Source: an uncultured Oscillospiraceae bacterium (lineage in GTDB: Bacteria > Bacillota > Clostridia > Oscillospirales > Acutalibacteraceae). Taken from it: a DNA stretch of 17,720 nucleotides. The translations under genes and the position numbers were made by a program. Shown piece by piece: positions 6,921-15,870 of this stretch (the first letter of the stretch is position 1; every line of letters begins with the position of its first letter). The stretch lies in the NCBI GenBank assembly GCA_900547305.1, contig URGH01000053.1:1-17720 (forward strand), in the 5' to 3' direction. The notes under the pieces were generated by a model, which did not search any database, was not told the DNA's origin, and worked only from the letters and a program-made list of their open reading frames with translations.

Positions 6921-9800
6921 TTATTTATTCGCATAAAGTATTTTATCGGAATTTGTGGTGTAATCCTTTATCTTTGTCCCGCGTTCGTCACAGTAGCCGA
7001 ATTCCAGCAGCTTACGCAGAATTTCGCGGTCTGACGATACCACCGCATTATCCACCGCGTCGGAAAATTCCATACCGTTTACAACTATGTTCGTCCAAAT
7101 ATTGCTTATATCGCGCTCTATCATATAATTGGCGGGATGATACATAACCTCTTTCTGCCATTCCCACTGCTTAAGGATCACTTTCTTGTGGTTTTCGGGG
7201 AGCGGCAGCTCCGCAAACGCCTTTAAATTGGCGGTAGACCAGAAATATTCAGGTCCGTAAGTACCTGTCAGCAGCTGTGCATATTCCGACTGAATATCAT
7301 CGGAAAGCCACCATTTAAGGAATTTCCACGCCATATCGCTTTTCTTAGTGCTTTTAAATATCATACAGGCGGTGCTGTCAGCCGATTGCCAACGCACCGT
7401 TTCACCGTTTTTATCAGTCCCGGGAGTAAGCGCAATGTCCCACAGTCCGGATAACTCGGGAGCTGCGTAGGTAAGCTGCAAATATAATCCCATATCGCCT
7501 ATCGCAATAGGAATTTCGCCGTATCTGAAGCTGTTATAAAGGCTCGGAACAGATTGCTGCATACCGTAAACCGTGTAAAGCTCCGTCATTTCGTGAAAAG
7601 CTTTTTTGCACTCCGCACTCCTGTAATCAACCGAAAATCCGTCGTCCGAAAGTATTTTAGCTCCGTTTTGGAAAATAAACGGCGTCGTTACGGGAAAAGA
7701 TTTATAGCCTGCCGCGCCCGACAGCGGAATATAAAAATTCATCTGATGCCGCAGCAGGGTAGGCATTAGGTATTTAACATCCTCCCATGTATCGGGAACA
7801 CCTATTCCGAGAGACTCAAAAATATCCTTTCTGTAAAAAAGCACATTAAAATTCTGCGTTTCAATTACGCCGTAGACGCCGTCATTATAGCATACAGGGG
7901 TCAAAGCCTCGGGATTGTAGCAGGATGTATAAAAGGAAAGAAAATCTTCGTATTCCAAAAGGTTTTTCGCCGAATTCCTGATGGCAAAGTTAAAGGGCGT
8001 TGAGTAGCCCACTCCCATTGCAATATCGGGATTTGTACCCGACGCGTTTGCAAGTATAAGCTTTTGCTCGCTCGGCATTATGGAAAGCCTTATGTTCGTT
8101 CTGTTTTCCTTATTAAAGGTATCGTCCAGCAAGCTCTGCATGGTTTCCGTGTACTGAACCGAGCGGTTTACCCAAACCTCAAGCTCGCCGTCGGGCTCGG
8201 TGGAATACGTGTTGTAGTCCTTTGCGAAAGTTCCGAAAAATTCGGATATACTCTCAAAAAGCACCGTAAAAAAGCCCGCTTTGCCCGACGGGAGCATTTT
8301 TCCCGAATTAAAATAAATTCTGTCAATACTGAGCGGCGAGGAAATAAGCTGCGAAAGCACATCGCCCAAAAATTTGGTCACCGAATTATCACCCACATTT
8401 AAAAGCTCAAGCTTATTAGGCAAAACACGGGGCTTTGCAAGTAGCTTTTTAAGCAGTGAAGAGGCATATTCAAGCGAATCGGCAAATGTGGCGCCGGAGT
8501 CTGACAAATCGCAAAGCTTTTTGTAAACGGAATCTATTCTTTCCGAGGCTGCTTTAAGCCGCGGAATTGCTTCCGGCATTACAACGTCCATATCCCACGT
8601 GCGGTTGGCGTCAACCGAGCCCGCCGAAAGCTTTTTCAGATCCATTCCTACAGAATTGATTTCGCTCATTATCGATATTATTTCATCGTAAACTTCCCTG
8701 AAACCGCCTAATGTGACCTGCATTGAAATTGTATGTGAACCCTCTTCAAGATAAATTTCAAACGGTTTACCGTCTTTACCGCAGAGGGTATAATTTTCGT
8801 ATTCATTTGTTCCCGTAACGGGAAATGTAACCGATTCAAGCTCGGCAAACGGCGTTATGCCGTCAATTTCGATTTTTCTGAATACCGGTTTACCGGCATT
8901 GCTTGACTGGGAACAGCGGAACGCAAGCTCGTAAAGCCCGCTCTTTTCCACCGAAAAATTCCAAAGCACCTTTTGCCCTGCCGATGACCAAGAGCCGCCG
9001 TCAAGTAACGCTACGCATTTTTTACCGCTTTTGTGCGGTGTAACGGCGGCGTTTTTTGAAAGGCCGCTCCTGATATAGGATTCCGATTTAAGCGTATGGT
9101 TTTCGCCCTCAACCGTTAAAAGATCGTTTGCTCCCTGTTTTTCGGAAATACTTTTCCTGTATTCCTCATATGTATCCGTATCGCGCGGCTTTATAAAGCT
9201 TATCTCTTTAATTTCAATTTCACCGGACAGAACCTTAAGCACAAAGCTGTTGTTTCCGCTCTCAAGCTTTACCGATAACCTATCTGCACCTATATCGCCC
9301 GAATCAATTAAAAAATCGCTTACGTACTCCGAAACGCATATCTGGCGCGGGACGATTTCATTGCCGTTCATATCCTGCTCGTAAGTTTTCGTCTCGTCAC
9401 TCCAGAGAACAGGCAGCCCTACCGTTAACGTCTTGTTATTAAACGAAAGCTCGTATTGCGGTTCTCTGTTCTCTTTTCCGCTTATGCGGTAATTTACCAA
9501 AATATTATATTCTCCGCTTTTAGAAGCCTCAGCGGAAAAAGCGACCGTCCCGCCCTCTGCCGCCGTAAAAGGCAGCGTGACGGTACGGCTGCCGTTCACT
9601 TCCGTTATTGCAGCCGCAATATCTCCCGAATTTTCATTCAAAGCGGTCGCGTTCCACCCCTTAAGAGAAGCAGCGGTATAAGACGCTTTGCCTGCCGATT
9701 CAACCGTTTTCTGCACTGCCGCCGAAAATGGCGCGCTGAATGTTGAGGTAAATAAAGCCATTACCGTTATTGCAGTACAGAGCTTGATTTTTTTCATCAT
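6921..9800 (-). CDS. Fusion of two carbohydrate-binding-like domains with an ABC solute-binding domain
   Basis: A 959-residue secreted protein, about twice the usual 400-550 residues of a CUT1 binding protein. The signal peptide (MMKKIKLCTAITVMALFTST) has no lipobox cysteine. About 30-205 and 225-365 look like two beta-sandwich carbohydrate-binding domains. The second, from TVEGENHTLKSESYI through GSWSSAGQKVLWNFSVEKSG and KIEIDG to EGSHTISMQV, resembles CBM6/CBM35-type folds. About 370-535 are helical and may be a stalk. About 537-959 form a family-1 solute-binding domain: DGELEVWVNRS, GTNPDIAMGVGYS, VLFYRKDIFESLGIGVPDTW and WKFLKWWLSDDIQSEYA. The start at 9800 follows a GGTGA site. The ATG at 9812 has no such site. 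The gene is placed directly before the two permeases. How the protein is held at the cell is not clear. It may be free or held through its glycan or protein partners. Confidence 0.92.
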   Translation of the reverse strand: MMKKIKLCTAITVMALFTSTFSAPFSAAVQKTVESAGKASYTAASLKGWNATALNENSGDIAAAITEVNGSRTVTLPFTAAEGGTVAFSAEASKSGEYNILVNYRISGKENREPQYELSFNNKTLTVGLPVLWSDETKTYEQDMNGNEIVPRQICVSEYVSDFLIDSGDIGADRLSVKLESGNNSFVLKVLSGEIEIKEISFIKPRDTDTYEEYRKSISEKQGANDLLTVEGENHTLKSESYIRSGLSKNAAVTPHKSGKKCVALLDGGSWSSAGQKVLWNFSVEKSGLYELAFRCSQSSNAGKPVFRKIEIDGITPFAELESVTFPVTGTNEYENYTLCGKDGKPFEIYLEEGSHTISMQVTLGGFREVYDEIISIMSEINSVGMDLKKLSAGSVDANRTWDMDVVMPEAIPRLKAASERIDSVYKKLCDLSDSGATFADSLEYASSLLKKLLAKPRVLPNKLELLNVGDNSVTKFLGDVLSQLISSPLSIDRIYFNSGKMLPSGKAGFFTVLFESISEFFGTFAKDYNTYSTEPDGELEVWVNRSVQYTETMQSLLDDTFNKENRTNIRLSIMPSEQKLILANASGTNPDIAMGVGYSTPFNFAIRNSAKNLLEYEDFLSFYTSCYNPEALTPVCYNDGVYGVIETQNFNVLFYRKDIFESLGIGVPDTWEDVKYLMPTLLRHQMNFYIPLSGAAGYKSFPVTTPFIFQNGAKILSDDGFSVDYRSAECKKAFHEMTELYTVYGMQQSVPSLYNSFRYGEIPIAIGDMGLYLQLTYAAPELSGLWDIALTPGTDKNGETVRWQSADSTACMIFKSTKKSDMAWKFLKWWLSDDIQSEYAQLLTGTYGPEYFWSTANLKAFAELPLPENHKKVILKQWEWQKEVMYHPANYMIERDISNIWTNIVVNGMEFSDAVDNAVVSSDREILRKLLEFGYCDERGTKIKDYTTNSDKILYANK

Positions 9801-9884
9801 AATAATCACCATAGCATTTAGAATTAAGGATATAAAATCAAAAAGTTATAATCGGCAGACAGACATTTTTAATGCGTTAAGCCC
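9801..9884. other. AT-rich gap between the two binding-protein genes
   Basis: This is the widest gap in the operon. On the minus strand it is AT-rich (TTATAACTTTTTGATTTTAT and similar). I see no convincing inverted repeat with a T-run, so no terminator is called. No hexamer pair with good spacing stands out, so an internal promoter is possible but not supported. Confidence 0.5.
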
Positions 9885-11504
9885 TTATCCCTTAAATTCG
9901 GACTGAACCTTTTTAAGCTTAGTCTCAAAATCGGACCATTTCTTTGTTATTTCCGAATTTGTCTTAGCCTGAAGAGACGGAATTATCGAATCCACATCGG
10001 CATTGTCCTTGCCCTCCATAGCAGCACTGATAATCTTTATTATATCTTCCCAGCCGGGAACTATTTTAAGCAGATCCGAACGGTAGCCGTTTCCTGTATT
10101 TTCAAAGAAGTAGATATCAACATCCGTAACACCCGGCAAGGACTTGAATTTTTCGGCAACTTCCTTGTTGTTTACCGTGGGATAGAAAATACGGCTGTTA
10201 AGCGCGTATTTGCCCTTATTTTTGGCGTCATACATACTAAGCCTTGCAAGATTGCCCTCGGTGCTGTATGTCATATAGCGCAAAACCTGGAACGCCGCGT
10301 TGGGATTTTTAAGGTTGTTGGCGCTTGTTGTCATAAAGCAATGGTCAATATGAACCGGTATACGCCCCTTTATCGCCTGCGGATAGGGATAAAGCTTCCA
10401 GTTAAACTTGCAAATAGACTTTAAGTTATCTACCGCCCATGTTCCCTGCTCAAAATGTACAAGGGTTCTGCCGAGCTTGAACGCCATATCAACAACGCCG
10501 GTGTTTCCGTTTCCGAATTTGCTTACATAGTCGTTTATGTTCGGAAAACGCAGGCTGTATGCCTCAAGCCCTGCAGTTTTTTTGAGATTTTGATTCAATT
10601 TGAGCGCTGCACCGTAGCTTGAAGCCATTTCAAATTTTTTGGTCTTGACATTATACCCGTAAGGACCGCCGTCGGCAGTAAAGCTGCCTGCCGTTTCCGC
10701 AGGAACCGCACCGAGATATTCGCAGCCCGAGAATTTATCGGTAGTTCCGGTTTTGAGGACATTTTCAAGCTCCTTCATATTCCACGAAAGGCTCGGTATA
10801 TCCATATTCAACTCGTCAAATGCGTCCAAATTCAGAACCACGCCGCTGTAATGCGCCTGATGCGGCAAAGCGTAAAGCTTGCCTAAATACGTATAGTTAG
10901 CAATCAGAGATGACGGTATATTACTAAACGCCTTATCGTTTTTAACAAACTTATCAAGCGGATAGACCCACCCCTGAACCAAATAGTTCGGAAGTCTTCC
11001 CGCATCGTCAAAAACAACGTCCGGCATATTTCCCGCCATAGCACGAGACGCCAAATAATGGTTTGTTTCATCTGCGTCGGCGCCGTGCTTGGGTCTGTAA
11101 TCAAGCACAAGGTCAATATTCGGATAAACCGCGCTGAACGCGTCAAGCATTGCCTCGTAATCGCACGGGCGGTAGGATGATACCGCGACCTTGACCGTAC
11201 CCGAAGCCTTATAATCGGCGTCGGGATCGGTTCCCGCACCCTCTACGGTCAATTTGTTTTTACTCGGTGTGAATTTCTTTTCGGGCTTGCTGCCGGTATC
11301 CTTGCTTGAAGCGGTACTGCCCTTGCCGTCGGTCTTGCCGCCGGACGCGGTGTTTTCGCCGTCAACCTCTTCGGTTATCCAGTATTCGCTTGCGTAGTCG
11401 CTGCCGTTTCCCGCAATCTTTACGGTCCTGCGGCATCCGACAGCCGAAAGCATAATGCCGGAAATCAAGGCGAGTGATAAAATTTTTATAGCTGCTGTTT
11501 TCAT
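9885..11504 (-). CDS. Lipoprotein sugar-binding protein of ABC transporter (family 1 SBP)
   Basis: A 539-residue extracellular solute-binding protein tethered to the membrane. The N-terminus (MKTAAIKILSLALISGIMLS) ends in a lipobox-like AVG-Cys24, predicted to be lipid-modified. Residues 45-88 are a Gly/Ser/Thr/Lys-rich flexible spacer. From about residue 100 the fold is typical of CUT1 binding proteins: TVKVAVSSYRPCDYEAMLDA, FSAVYPNIDL, AGNMPDVVF, YLGKLYALPHQAHYSGVVLN and NPNAAFQVLRYMT. The start at 11504 was chosen because GAGAGG lies 7 bases upstream and a signal peptide follows at once. The frame can be extended to 11558, but that would overlap the upstream gene and place a charged stretch before the signal peptide. 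The ribosome site overlaps the last two codons of the upstream gene, which suggests coupled translation. It is one of two binding proteins for one permease pair. Confidence 0.95.
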   Translation of the reverse strand: MKTAAIKILSLALISGIMLSAVGCRRTVKIAGNGSDYASEYWITEEVDGENTASGGKTDGKGSTASSKDTGSKPEKKFTPSKNKLTVEGAGTDPDADYKASGTVKVAVSSYRPCDYEAMLDAFSAVYPNIDLVLDYRPKHGADADETNHYLASRAMAGNMPDVVFDDAGRLPNYLVQGWVYPLDKFVKNDKAFSNIPSSLIANYTYLGKLYALPHQAHYSGVVLNLDAFDELNMDIPSLSWNMKELENVLKTGTTDKFSGCEYLGAVPAETAGSFTADGGPYGYNVKTKKFEMASSYGAALKLNQNLKKTAGLEAYSLRFPNINDYVSKFGNGNTGVVDMAFKLGRTLVHFEQGTWAVDNLKSICKFNWKLYPYPQAIKGRIPVHIDHCFMTTSANNLKNPNAAFQVLRYMTYSTEGNLARLSMYDAKNKGKYALNSRIFYPTVNNKEVAEKFKSLPGVTDVDIYFFENTGNGYRSDLLKIVPGWEDIIKIISAAMEGKDNADVDSIIPSLQAKTNSEITKKWSDFETKLKKVQSEFKG

Positions 11505-11508
11505 TTGG

Positions 11509-14500
11509 TTACCTCTCTTTTCTTTTTTTGAAAACCTTGAAATACCCCACCGCGGCAAGATAAGCCATGCTTACCGTTAAGGTGAAAATTGAGATCAGGC
11601 GGTATTTCCCGTCTTCGCCCGTTTTCGGATGATTTGCGCCGTTTCCGTTTGAATATGTATACGTGTCCTCTGCGTCCGCCTCATTTAAGACCGAGTGCAG
11701 AGCGGGGTAATTATCGGGAGAAAATCCCTCGGTGTTATATTCCTCCGTATCGGGCAGAGCGGTTATTGAAAGATTGTCGAAATACGCCGCGTTCATATTT
11801 GTGGTTATGCTGATATATCCGCCGCCCCTGTATTCATCGGGAATAATGGTTTTCAATACCGGCTCGCGGCCATCCACCGACATTTCGGCTATGCCGTCCT
11901 TAACCGTCAGCTTCATTGTATGTCGTCCCGTATATTCAAAATTTTCATACGGCGTGGTATGCCCCGCAGATACATCGTTGCCCCAGAAAAGCGGGCGTCC
12001 CTCCTGTTCAAGGTAAGCGAGTATTCCGCTGCCAACGTCAAGCGGGTATGCGGCGGGATCGTCAATACCGAAGCCTATCATTGCCCAGTAATAGGTGTTT
12101 GAGACACGCTGAAAATCAACCGTGAGCTCGAAATTTTCGTATTTGCGGCCCTTGTAAACAAGCGAGGACATTTCCGTTTTTGCCTTTTCCCAGCTCCATT
12201 CGCCGCTTGATTTTACCGAAAATTTATTGTCTATTCTGTGCAGTCGCCCGTTCGCTATCTCCCACGTTTTCATAGGATCGCTCTTTTTAAGCGCGTCTGA
12301 AAATATACTTGAATAATAGCATTCAAAATTTTCGGTTATCTCGCTTTTTCCGTTAAAATCAAACTTAACGGTGTTTTCGTCCACCAAATCCTTATCCCCG
12401 GTAACATTTATAACTCCCTTAAGGGTCACGCCGTTACCGTAAAGCTTAATATGATTTTCAAGAAGCGAATCCGAAAGTATGCCGGTCACGGTATATTTCC
12501 CGCGTTTATAGCGGTTGTAGCCGTCAAAATCCCACTCTATCGGGGCTGTGTAAACCGACCCGTCGGCAGCCTTTACCCTGACCGTTTTCGGCAGACCGCT
12601 TATTTCCGATGTATCCGTTCCGACATCGGCGTTTATTTCCGGGCTTTCGGATATTATTTTTTCTGCCGTAACCTTGGTTACGTCGTTATTGTTGAGCGGA
12701 CGTATTTTCAAATTTTTAAAGCAGCAGATATTAGCCTTGCCCACAAGAGCTATGTATCCGTCCATATCTGTATCGCCGAGCTCGCAGCTGATAGGCGCGG
12801 GCAGCGACTCTCCGTCAGCGCCCGTAACCGACATTGTTACGGTATTGTATTCCACGGTAAGTTTCAGGGTATGAACTCCCGTGCGGTTGTAGCCCGCCGC
12901 AGGTTCTTTTCCCACTATGTTTGTATATTTGCCTTTGATTTGTCCCAAAAACATCGGCGTTCCCTCAGCCACGGGGAAAACAGCCAGTCCGCCGCCGCTC
13001 TTTGTAATATATTCGGCGGGATTTTTAATTCCGAATACCACCATAGGGTAATTATATTCGCCCACCTCATCGCGCTGAATATCTACCGTCAGCTCAAAGT
13101 TATGGTATTTCCTTTTTGCAAAAAGCAGGGATGAGAGATATTTTTCGCCCCATTTCATATCGCCGACCGTTTCCTTAGTACGTGCAATTCCCTTTTCGGA
13201 AATTTCCCAAAACGGCGAATATGAATTTTGAATTTCAAGTCCCCTTTCCGCGTCGTCGGCATAGTAGCAGTCAAACCCCGCCGTATCGTCGCTTGATGTA
13301 AGCGGCAGGCTTATATCGTCGTCCTTGCCGTAAACCGTAATCCGTACTGCCGCGGTTTTTCCCTGACATTCCGCCGTAATAACGGCACTGCCCTTTTTCC
13401 TTGCCGAAACAACTCCGTTTTTAACATCGGCTACAGCCGAATCCGACGTACTCCATTTTACGGTGTCGTCCCCCGTTATTTTGGCAGGGCTGAAGCACGG
13501 GTAATATGTTTCGGACTCACCCTCAAATATATAATCGGCTTCCCGACCGAGTGTAAAGCTTTCAAGAGGACCCGGCAGCACTATTCTTTTGGCTATTTCA
13601 GCGGCTATAAAGCCGTATCCGCTCCTTGTAGGATGAACCCCGTCGGCATACCACAAGGAATGTCCCTCTGTCAGCGAGTAAATGTCTATTACATCACACC
13701 CGGCAGCTTTCGCAATTTCCCTTTGCAGCGGCACTATTTCGTTCTTGACCGTCTCTGCCGAAATATCGTAATTATCTGTTGCAACCGCAGGCGATAAGGC
13801 GACATATACCGTCGGGTTTGAGGGCAGCGCCTTATACTCCGCAATAAGCGCCTTGTAATCATCGGCATAGGAATCGTTCAAGCTCCAGTTTTGAGGCTTA
13901 GAATCGTTTGTGCCGAGCATTATTACAACTATATTCGGTGCAAAAGCCTTGCTTGCGGTGAACGCGCTTGACGAGGTATAAGGATTATCCCCCGATTTTA
14001 AAAGGGTCGCCCCGTCAACACCGAAATTTTCAATATCGTATTTTCCGCCCAAAAGCTTACGCATTTGCCACGGATAGCCCTGCTCTGTACCGGAGGCGTA
14101 GGTTATGCTGTCTCCCACACAGGCAACCCTTACAGGCGACAAATCTTCCTTGCCCTTAACCCTGACCTTTATTTCAGCCGTGCTGTCGCCTATTATTACG
14201 CGCGAATGTTTATCATAATCAATCAGCGGCGAAAGCGAGCCGATAAGCGTATATTCCCCGCGCACAAAACGGTTATAATTCGCTCTGCTCCACTCAACGT
14301 TCAGGGTATATTCTTCATTATCGCTTCCTACAATCTTAACGCTTTCGGGCAATTTAAGGTCTTCCGGCAAAATGCCCGTTTCAACCTCAACCGCCGTCGG
14401 AGCTTTTACCCTCGCAATTGAAACGTTTTTCAGTTCTCCTTCCACTTCCTTAACCGAAAGTCTCGATAATCCGCATACATTTGCCATTCCCACAAGGGCT

Positions 14501-15855
14501 ATATAACCCCCTGTGTAGTCCTCGGGCAAAATTTCTACCAGCTGCTCCGGATTGTTTCCGTCGCCCGATATTTTAACGGTCACTCTGCCGTATCTTACGG
14601 ATATTGTCATTGTATGTACGGTTTCGCGGCTATACCCTGCAGGTGCCTGAGTCACAGCCGAAAAATCATTACCGCGAACACATAGCGCGCCTTCGGCGGT
14701 TGCATAGCAGAAATATCCGCCGTCCTTATAATATGCAAAATTACCGGGGTTCTTTATTCCGAAAATAACACCCGGATACATATAACCGTAGCCGCCGCTC
14801 TCTTTCCTCTGCATATTAACGGTCAGCTCAAAATATTTATACTGCTTAACATTATAAACCAATGTTGATGTGTAAAGATCTTCGTCATATTCGACCCTCG
14901 GCAGAGTATCCGGGTTTCTCCAAATGCTTCCGTCCTCCTTATGCTGCCAATAGTCCGTGTAATTTTCCACGGGCTTCATTCCGTTTTTAATGCTCTCGGC
15001 ATAGTAGCAATCGAATTTCTTCATATCCTCGGAATTTGAAAGCCCGATATATTCCCTAATCGGCATAGGAACAACATCTCCGCCCAAATCGGTAACACTG
15101 AAATTGCGGAACTGGCAACCGCCCGTTCCTGCGGCAAATCCTATTTTGCCGCCGTAATAATCGTCGCCCAAGGTAAACTGTTCGGAATATGCGGCTTTAG
15201 TTCCCTGCTTTACCGTTACGGTAACAGCCTTACCCATCACTCTTACCGTAACCTTTGACCATAATGCAAGACTGCCGTATTCACCGGTTTTCGTATGGTC
15301 GGTATTGTCGCTTTGGGTTTTGTACTCTCCGTCGGTAATGCCCTTTAAATTTATAATACCCTCGTTATAAAGCCACACCGAGTAGCCGCCGCCCTCGGCA
15401 TTAACCCACGACATGGGGTCCTGAACTCCGAAAATCAGCTTTGGCAGCACCTGCCAATTCGCAGGCACGACCCTGAATTCCGCAGTCATTTCAAAATTGC
15501 GGTAGGCCTGTTTTCTGTAAAGAGCCGTGGTAACAACATCGTCCTGTGCGTCCCAGATTTTGTAATCGCCCGATGTGTGATTTCCGGTAGAGGTGCAGGT
15601 ATGCTTTACTATTCGGCTTACGACCGAAAAGTATTTTTCGGGCTCTGCTGCCGAAAGACCTGCGGTAACGGCACTCTCGCCGTGATAAACATTAAAATTC
15701 TCGGCAAGCACAGCGGCGTCCTTAAAGACGATCGAATCTGTTGTGCTGTCGGAATCAGCTAAAGAATATATTGAGCAGGTTCCGCATATAACCGCAATTA
15801 TTGTAAAAACGGTCAAAACGGCATTGATAAGCTCAGCCCGTTTAACTTTTATCAT
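11509..15855 (-). CDS. Large sortase-anchored surface protein: four beta-sandwich modules, Ig-like domains, SGNH hydrolase
   Basis: A 1448-residue cell-surface protein. A signal peptide (about 1-33) is followed by, in order: module A1 (about 48-260), module A2 (277-472), a bacterial Ig-like group-4-type domain (478-565), an SGNH/GDSL hydrolase (575-770), a BIG2-like domain (770-850, WSTSDSAVADVKNGVVSARK), module A3 (857-1055), a second Ig-like domain (1058-1155), module A4 (1173-1369), and a sorting signal. The hydrolase shows Ser583 in GDSIT, the NFGVDGAT block, Asn650 in GTND, and Asp738/His741 in DGVHP, so the active site looks complete. It is likely a carbohydrate esterase, perhaps a deacetylase. 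The end has HPKTGE, a hydrophobic stretch and KKRKER, the pattern of sortase substrates. The start at 15855 follows GAGAGG by 9 bases. The in-frame ATG at 15888 lies in a hairpin loop without a ribosome site. The modules are tentatively concanavalin-A-like (LamG/DUF1080-like). Confidence 0.93.
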   Translation of the reverse strand: MIKVKRAELINAVLTVFTIIAVICGTCSIYSLADSDSTTDSIVFKDAAVLAENFNVYHGESAVTAGLSAAEPEKYFSVVSRIVKHTCTSTGNHTSGDYKIWDAQDDVVTTALYRKQAYRNFEMTAEFRVVPANWQVLPKLIFGVQDPMSWVNAEGGGYSVWLYNEGIINLKGITDGEYKTQSDNTDHTKTGEYGSLALWSKVTVRVMGKAVTVTVKQGTKAAYSEQFTLGDDYYGGKIGFAAGTGGCQFRNFSVTDLGGDVVPMPIREYIGLSNSEDMKKFDCYYAESIKNGMKPVENYTDYWQHKEDGSIWRNPDTLPRVEYDEDLYTSTLVYNVKQYKYFELTVNMQRKESGGYGYMYPGVIFGIKNPGNFAYYKDGGYFCYATAEGALCVRGNDFSAVTQAPAGYSRETVHTMTISVRYGRVTVKISGDGNNPEQLVEILPEDYTGGYIALVGMANVCGLSRLSVKEVEGELKNVSIARVKAPTAVEVETGILPEDLKLPESVKIVGSDNEEYTLNVEWSRANYNRFVRGEYTLIGSLSPLIDYDKHSRVIIGDSTAEIKVRVKGKEDLSPVRVACVGDSITYASGTEQGYPWQMRKLLGGKYDIENFGVDGATLLKSGDNPYTSSSAFTASKAFAPNIVVIMLGTNDSKPQNWSLNDSYADDYKALIAEYKALPSNPTVYVALSPAVATDNYDISAETVKNEIVPLQREIAKAAGCDVIDIYSLTEGHSLWYADGVHPTRSGYGFIAAEIAKRIVLPGPLESFTLGREADYIFEGESETYYPCFSPAKITGDDTVKWSTSDSAVADVKNGVVSARKKGSAVITAECQGKTAAVRITVYGKDDDISLPLTSSDDTAGFDCYYADDAERGLEIQNSYSPFWEISEKGIARTKETVGDMKWGEKYLSSLLFAKRKYHNFELTVDIQRDEVGEYNYPMVVFGIKNPAEYITKSGGGLAVFPVAEGTPMFLGQIKGKYTNIVGKEPAAGYNRTGVHTLKLTVEYNTVTMSVTGADGESLPAPISCELGDTDMDGYIALVGKANICCFKNLKIRPLNNNDVTKVTAEKIISESPEINADVGTDTSEISGLPKTVRVKAADGSVYTAPIEWDFDGYNRYKRGKYTVTGILSDSLLENHIKLYGNGVTLKGVINVTGDKDLVDENTVKFDFNGKSEITENFECYYSSIFSDALKKSDPMKTWEIANGRLHRIDNKFSVKSSGEWSWEKAKTEMSSLVYKGRKYENFELTVDFQRVSNTYYWAMIGFGIDDPAAYPLDVGSGILAYLEQEGRPLFWGNDVSAGHTTPYENFEYTGRHTMKLTVKDGIAEMSVDGREPVLKTIIPDEYRGGGYISITTNMNAAYFDNLSITALPDTEEYNTEGFSPDNYPALHSVLNEADAEDTYTYSNGNGANHPKTGEDGKYRLISIFTLTVSMAYLAAVGYFKVFKKRKER
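11512..11517 (-). promoter_or_regulatory. Ribosome binding site GAGAGG deciding the start at 11504
   Basis: GAGAGG lies 7 bases before the ATG at 11504 and forms the last two sense codons of the upstream gene, whose TAA is at 11511-11509. The overlap suggests translational coupling of the surface protein and the lipoprotein. Confidence 0.75.
11512..11631 (-). other. C-terminal cell-wall sorting signal (HPKTG variant)
   Basis: The last 40 residues contain HPKTGE with Thr1412 at the expected cleavage site. Thirty residues further on the protein ends KVFKKRKER, with a hydrophobic span (LISIFTLTVSMAYLAAVGYF) between. This is the tripartite layout of LPXTG-type sorting signals, but His replaces the usual Leu. 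Sortase classes with relaxed first positions exist. The sortase itself is not in this window. Confidence 0.85.
11749..12337 (-). repeat. Shared beta-sandwich module, copy A4
   Basis: Coding repeat. The translated pattern is ENFECYY, then WEIANGRLHR, SSLVYKGRKYENFELTVDFQ, IGFGIDDPAAY, GRHTMKLTV, DEYRGGGYISI and YFDNLSI. It is closest to copies A2 and A3 of the same protein (NFELTVD and HT-LTV blocks). Limits are approximate. Confidence 0.8.
12693..13285 (-). repeat. Shared beta-sandwich module, copy A3
   Basis: Coding repeat. It holds GFDCYYADDAERG, FWEISEKGIAR, SSLLFAKRKYHNFELTVDIQ, VVFGIKNPAEY, GVHTLKLTVEY, DGYIALVGKANIC and FKNLKI. It pairs closely with copy A2, which has FDCYYAESIKNG and GGYIALVGMANVC, and so probably arose by internal duplication together with the following Ig-like domain. 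Confidence 0.82.
14440..15026 (-). repeat. Shared beta-sandwich module, copy A2
   Basis: Coding repeat. It holds KKFDCYYAESIKNG, YWQHKEDGSIWR, TSTLVYNVKQYKYFELTVNM, VIFGIKNPGNF, VHTMTISVRY, TGGYIALVGMANVC and LSRLSV. It is followed, like copy A3, by an Ig-like group-4-type domain (LPESVKIVGSDNEEYTLNVE and then WSRANYNRF). Confidence 0.82.
15076..15712 (-). repeat. Shared beta-sandwich module, copy A1 (VTDLGG subtype)
   Basis: Coding repeat. It holds ENFNVYHGESAVTAGLSAAE, YKIWDAQDDVVTTALY, YRNFEMTAEFR, LPKLIFGVQDPMSWV, LYNEGIINLKGI, YYGGKIGFAAGTGGC and FRNFSVTDLGGD. It is clearly closer to the modules in the dockerin protein and at the end of the GH31 protein than to A2-A4. Confidence 0.85.
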
Positions 15856-15864
15856 CCTACCAAT

Positions 15865-15870
15865 CCTCTC
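15865..15870 (-). promoter_or_regulatory. Ribosome binding site GAGAGG deciding the start at 15855
   Basis: GAGAGG on the minus strand lies 9 bases before the ATG at 15855. It supports this start over the upstream in-frame ATG at 15888, which sits in the loop of the hairpin and has no purine-rich site before it. Confidence 0.75.

Noticed and set aside
9813..9884. Sigma-A promoter in the widest intergenic gap
   Set aside because: TTGATT and several TATA-like hexamers occur, but no pair has good agreement at 16-18 bases. In such AT-rich DNA these matches are expected by chance.
11505..11558. Longer start at 11558 for the lipoprotein binding protein
   Set aside because: It would overlap the upstream gene by about 50 bases and put a charged stretch before the signal peptide. 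The ATG at 11504 has a good ribosome site and is followed directly by a lipoprotein signal.
12451..13134. Open frame of 227 codons on the plus strand
   Set aside because: It lies wholly antisense to modules A3/A4 and the Ig-like domain of the 1448-residue gene, has no ribosome site, and its translation shows no recognisable family pattern.
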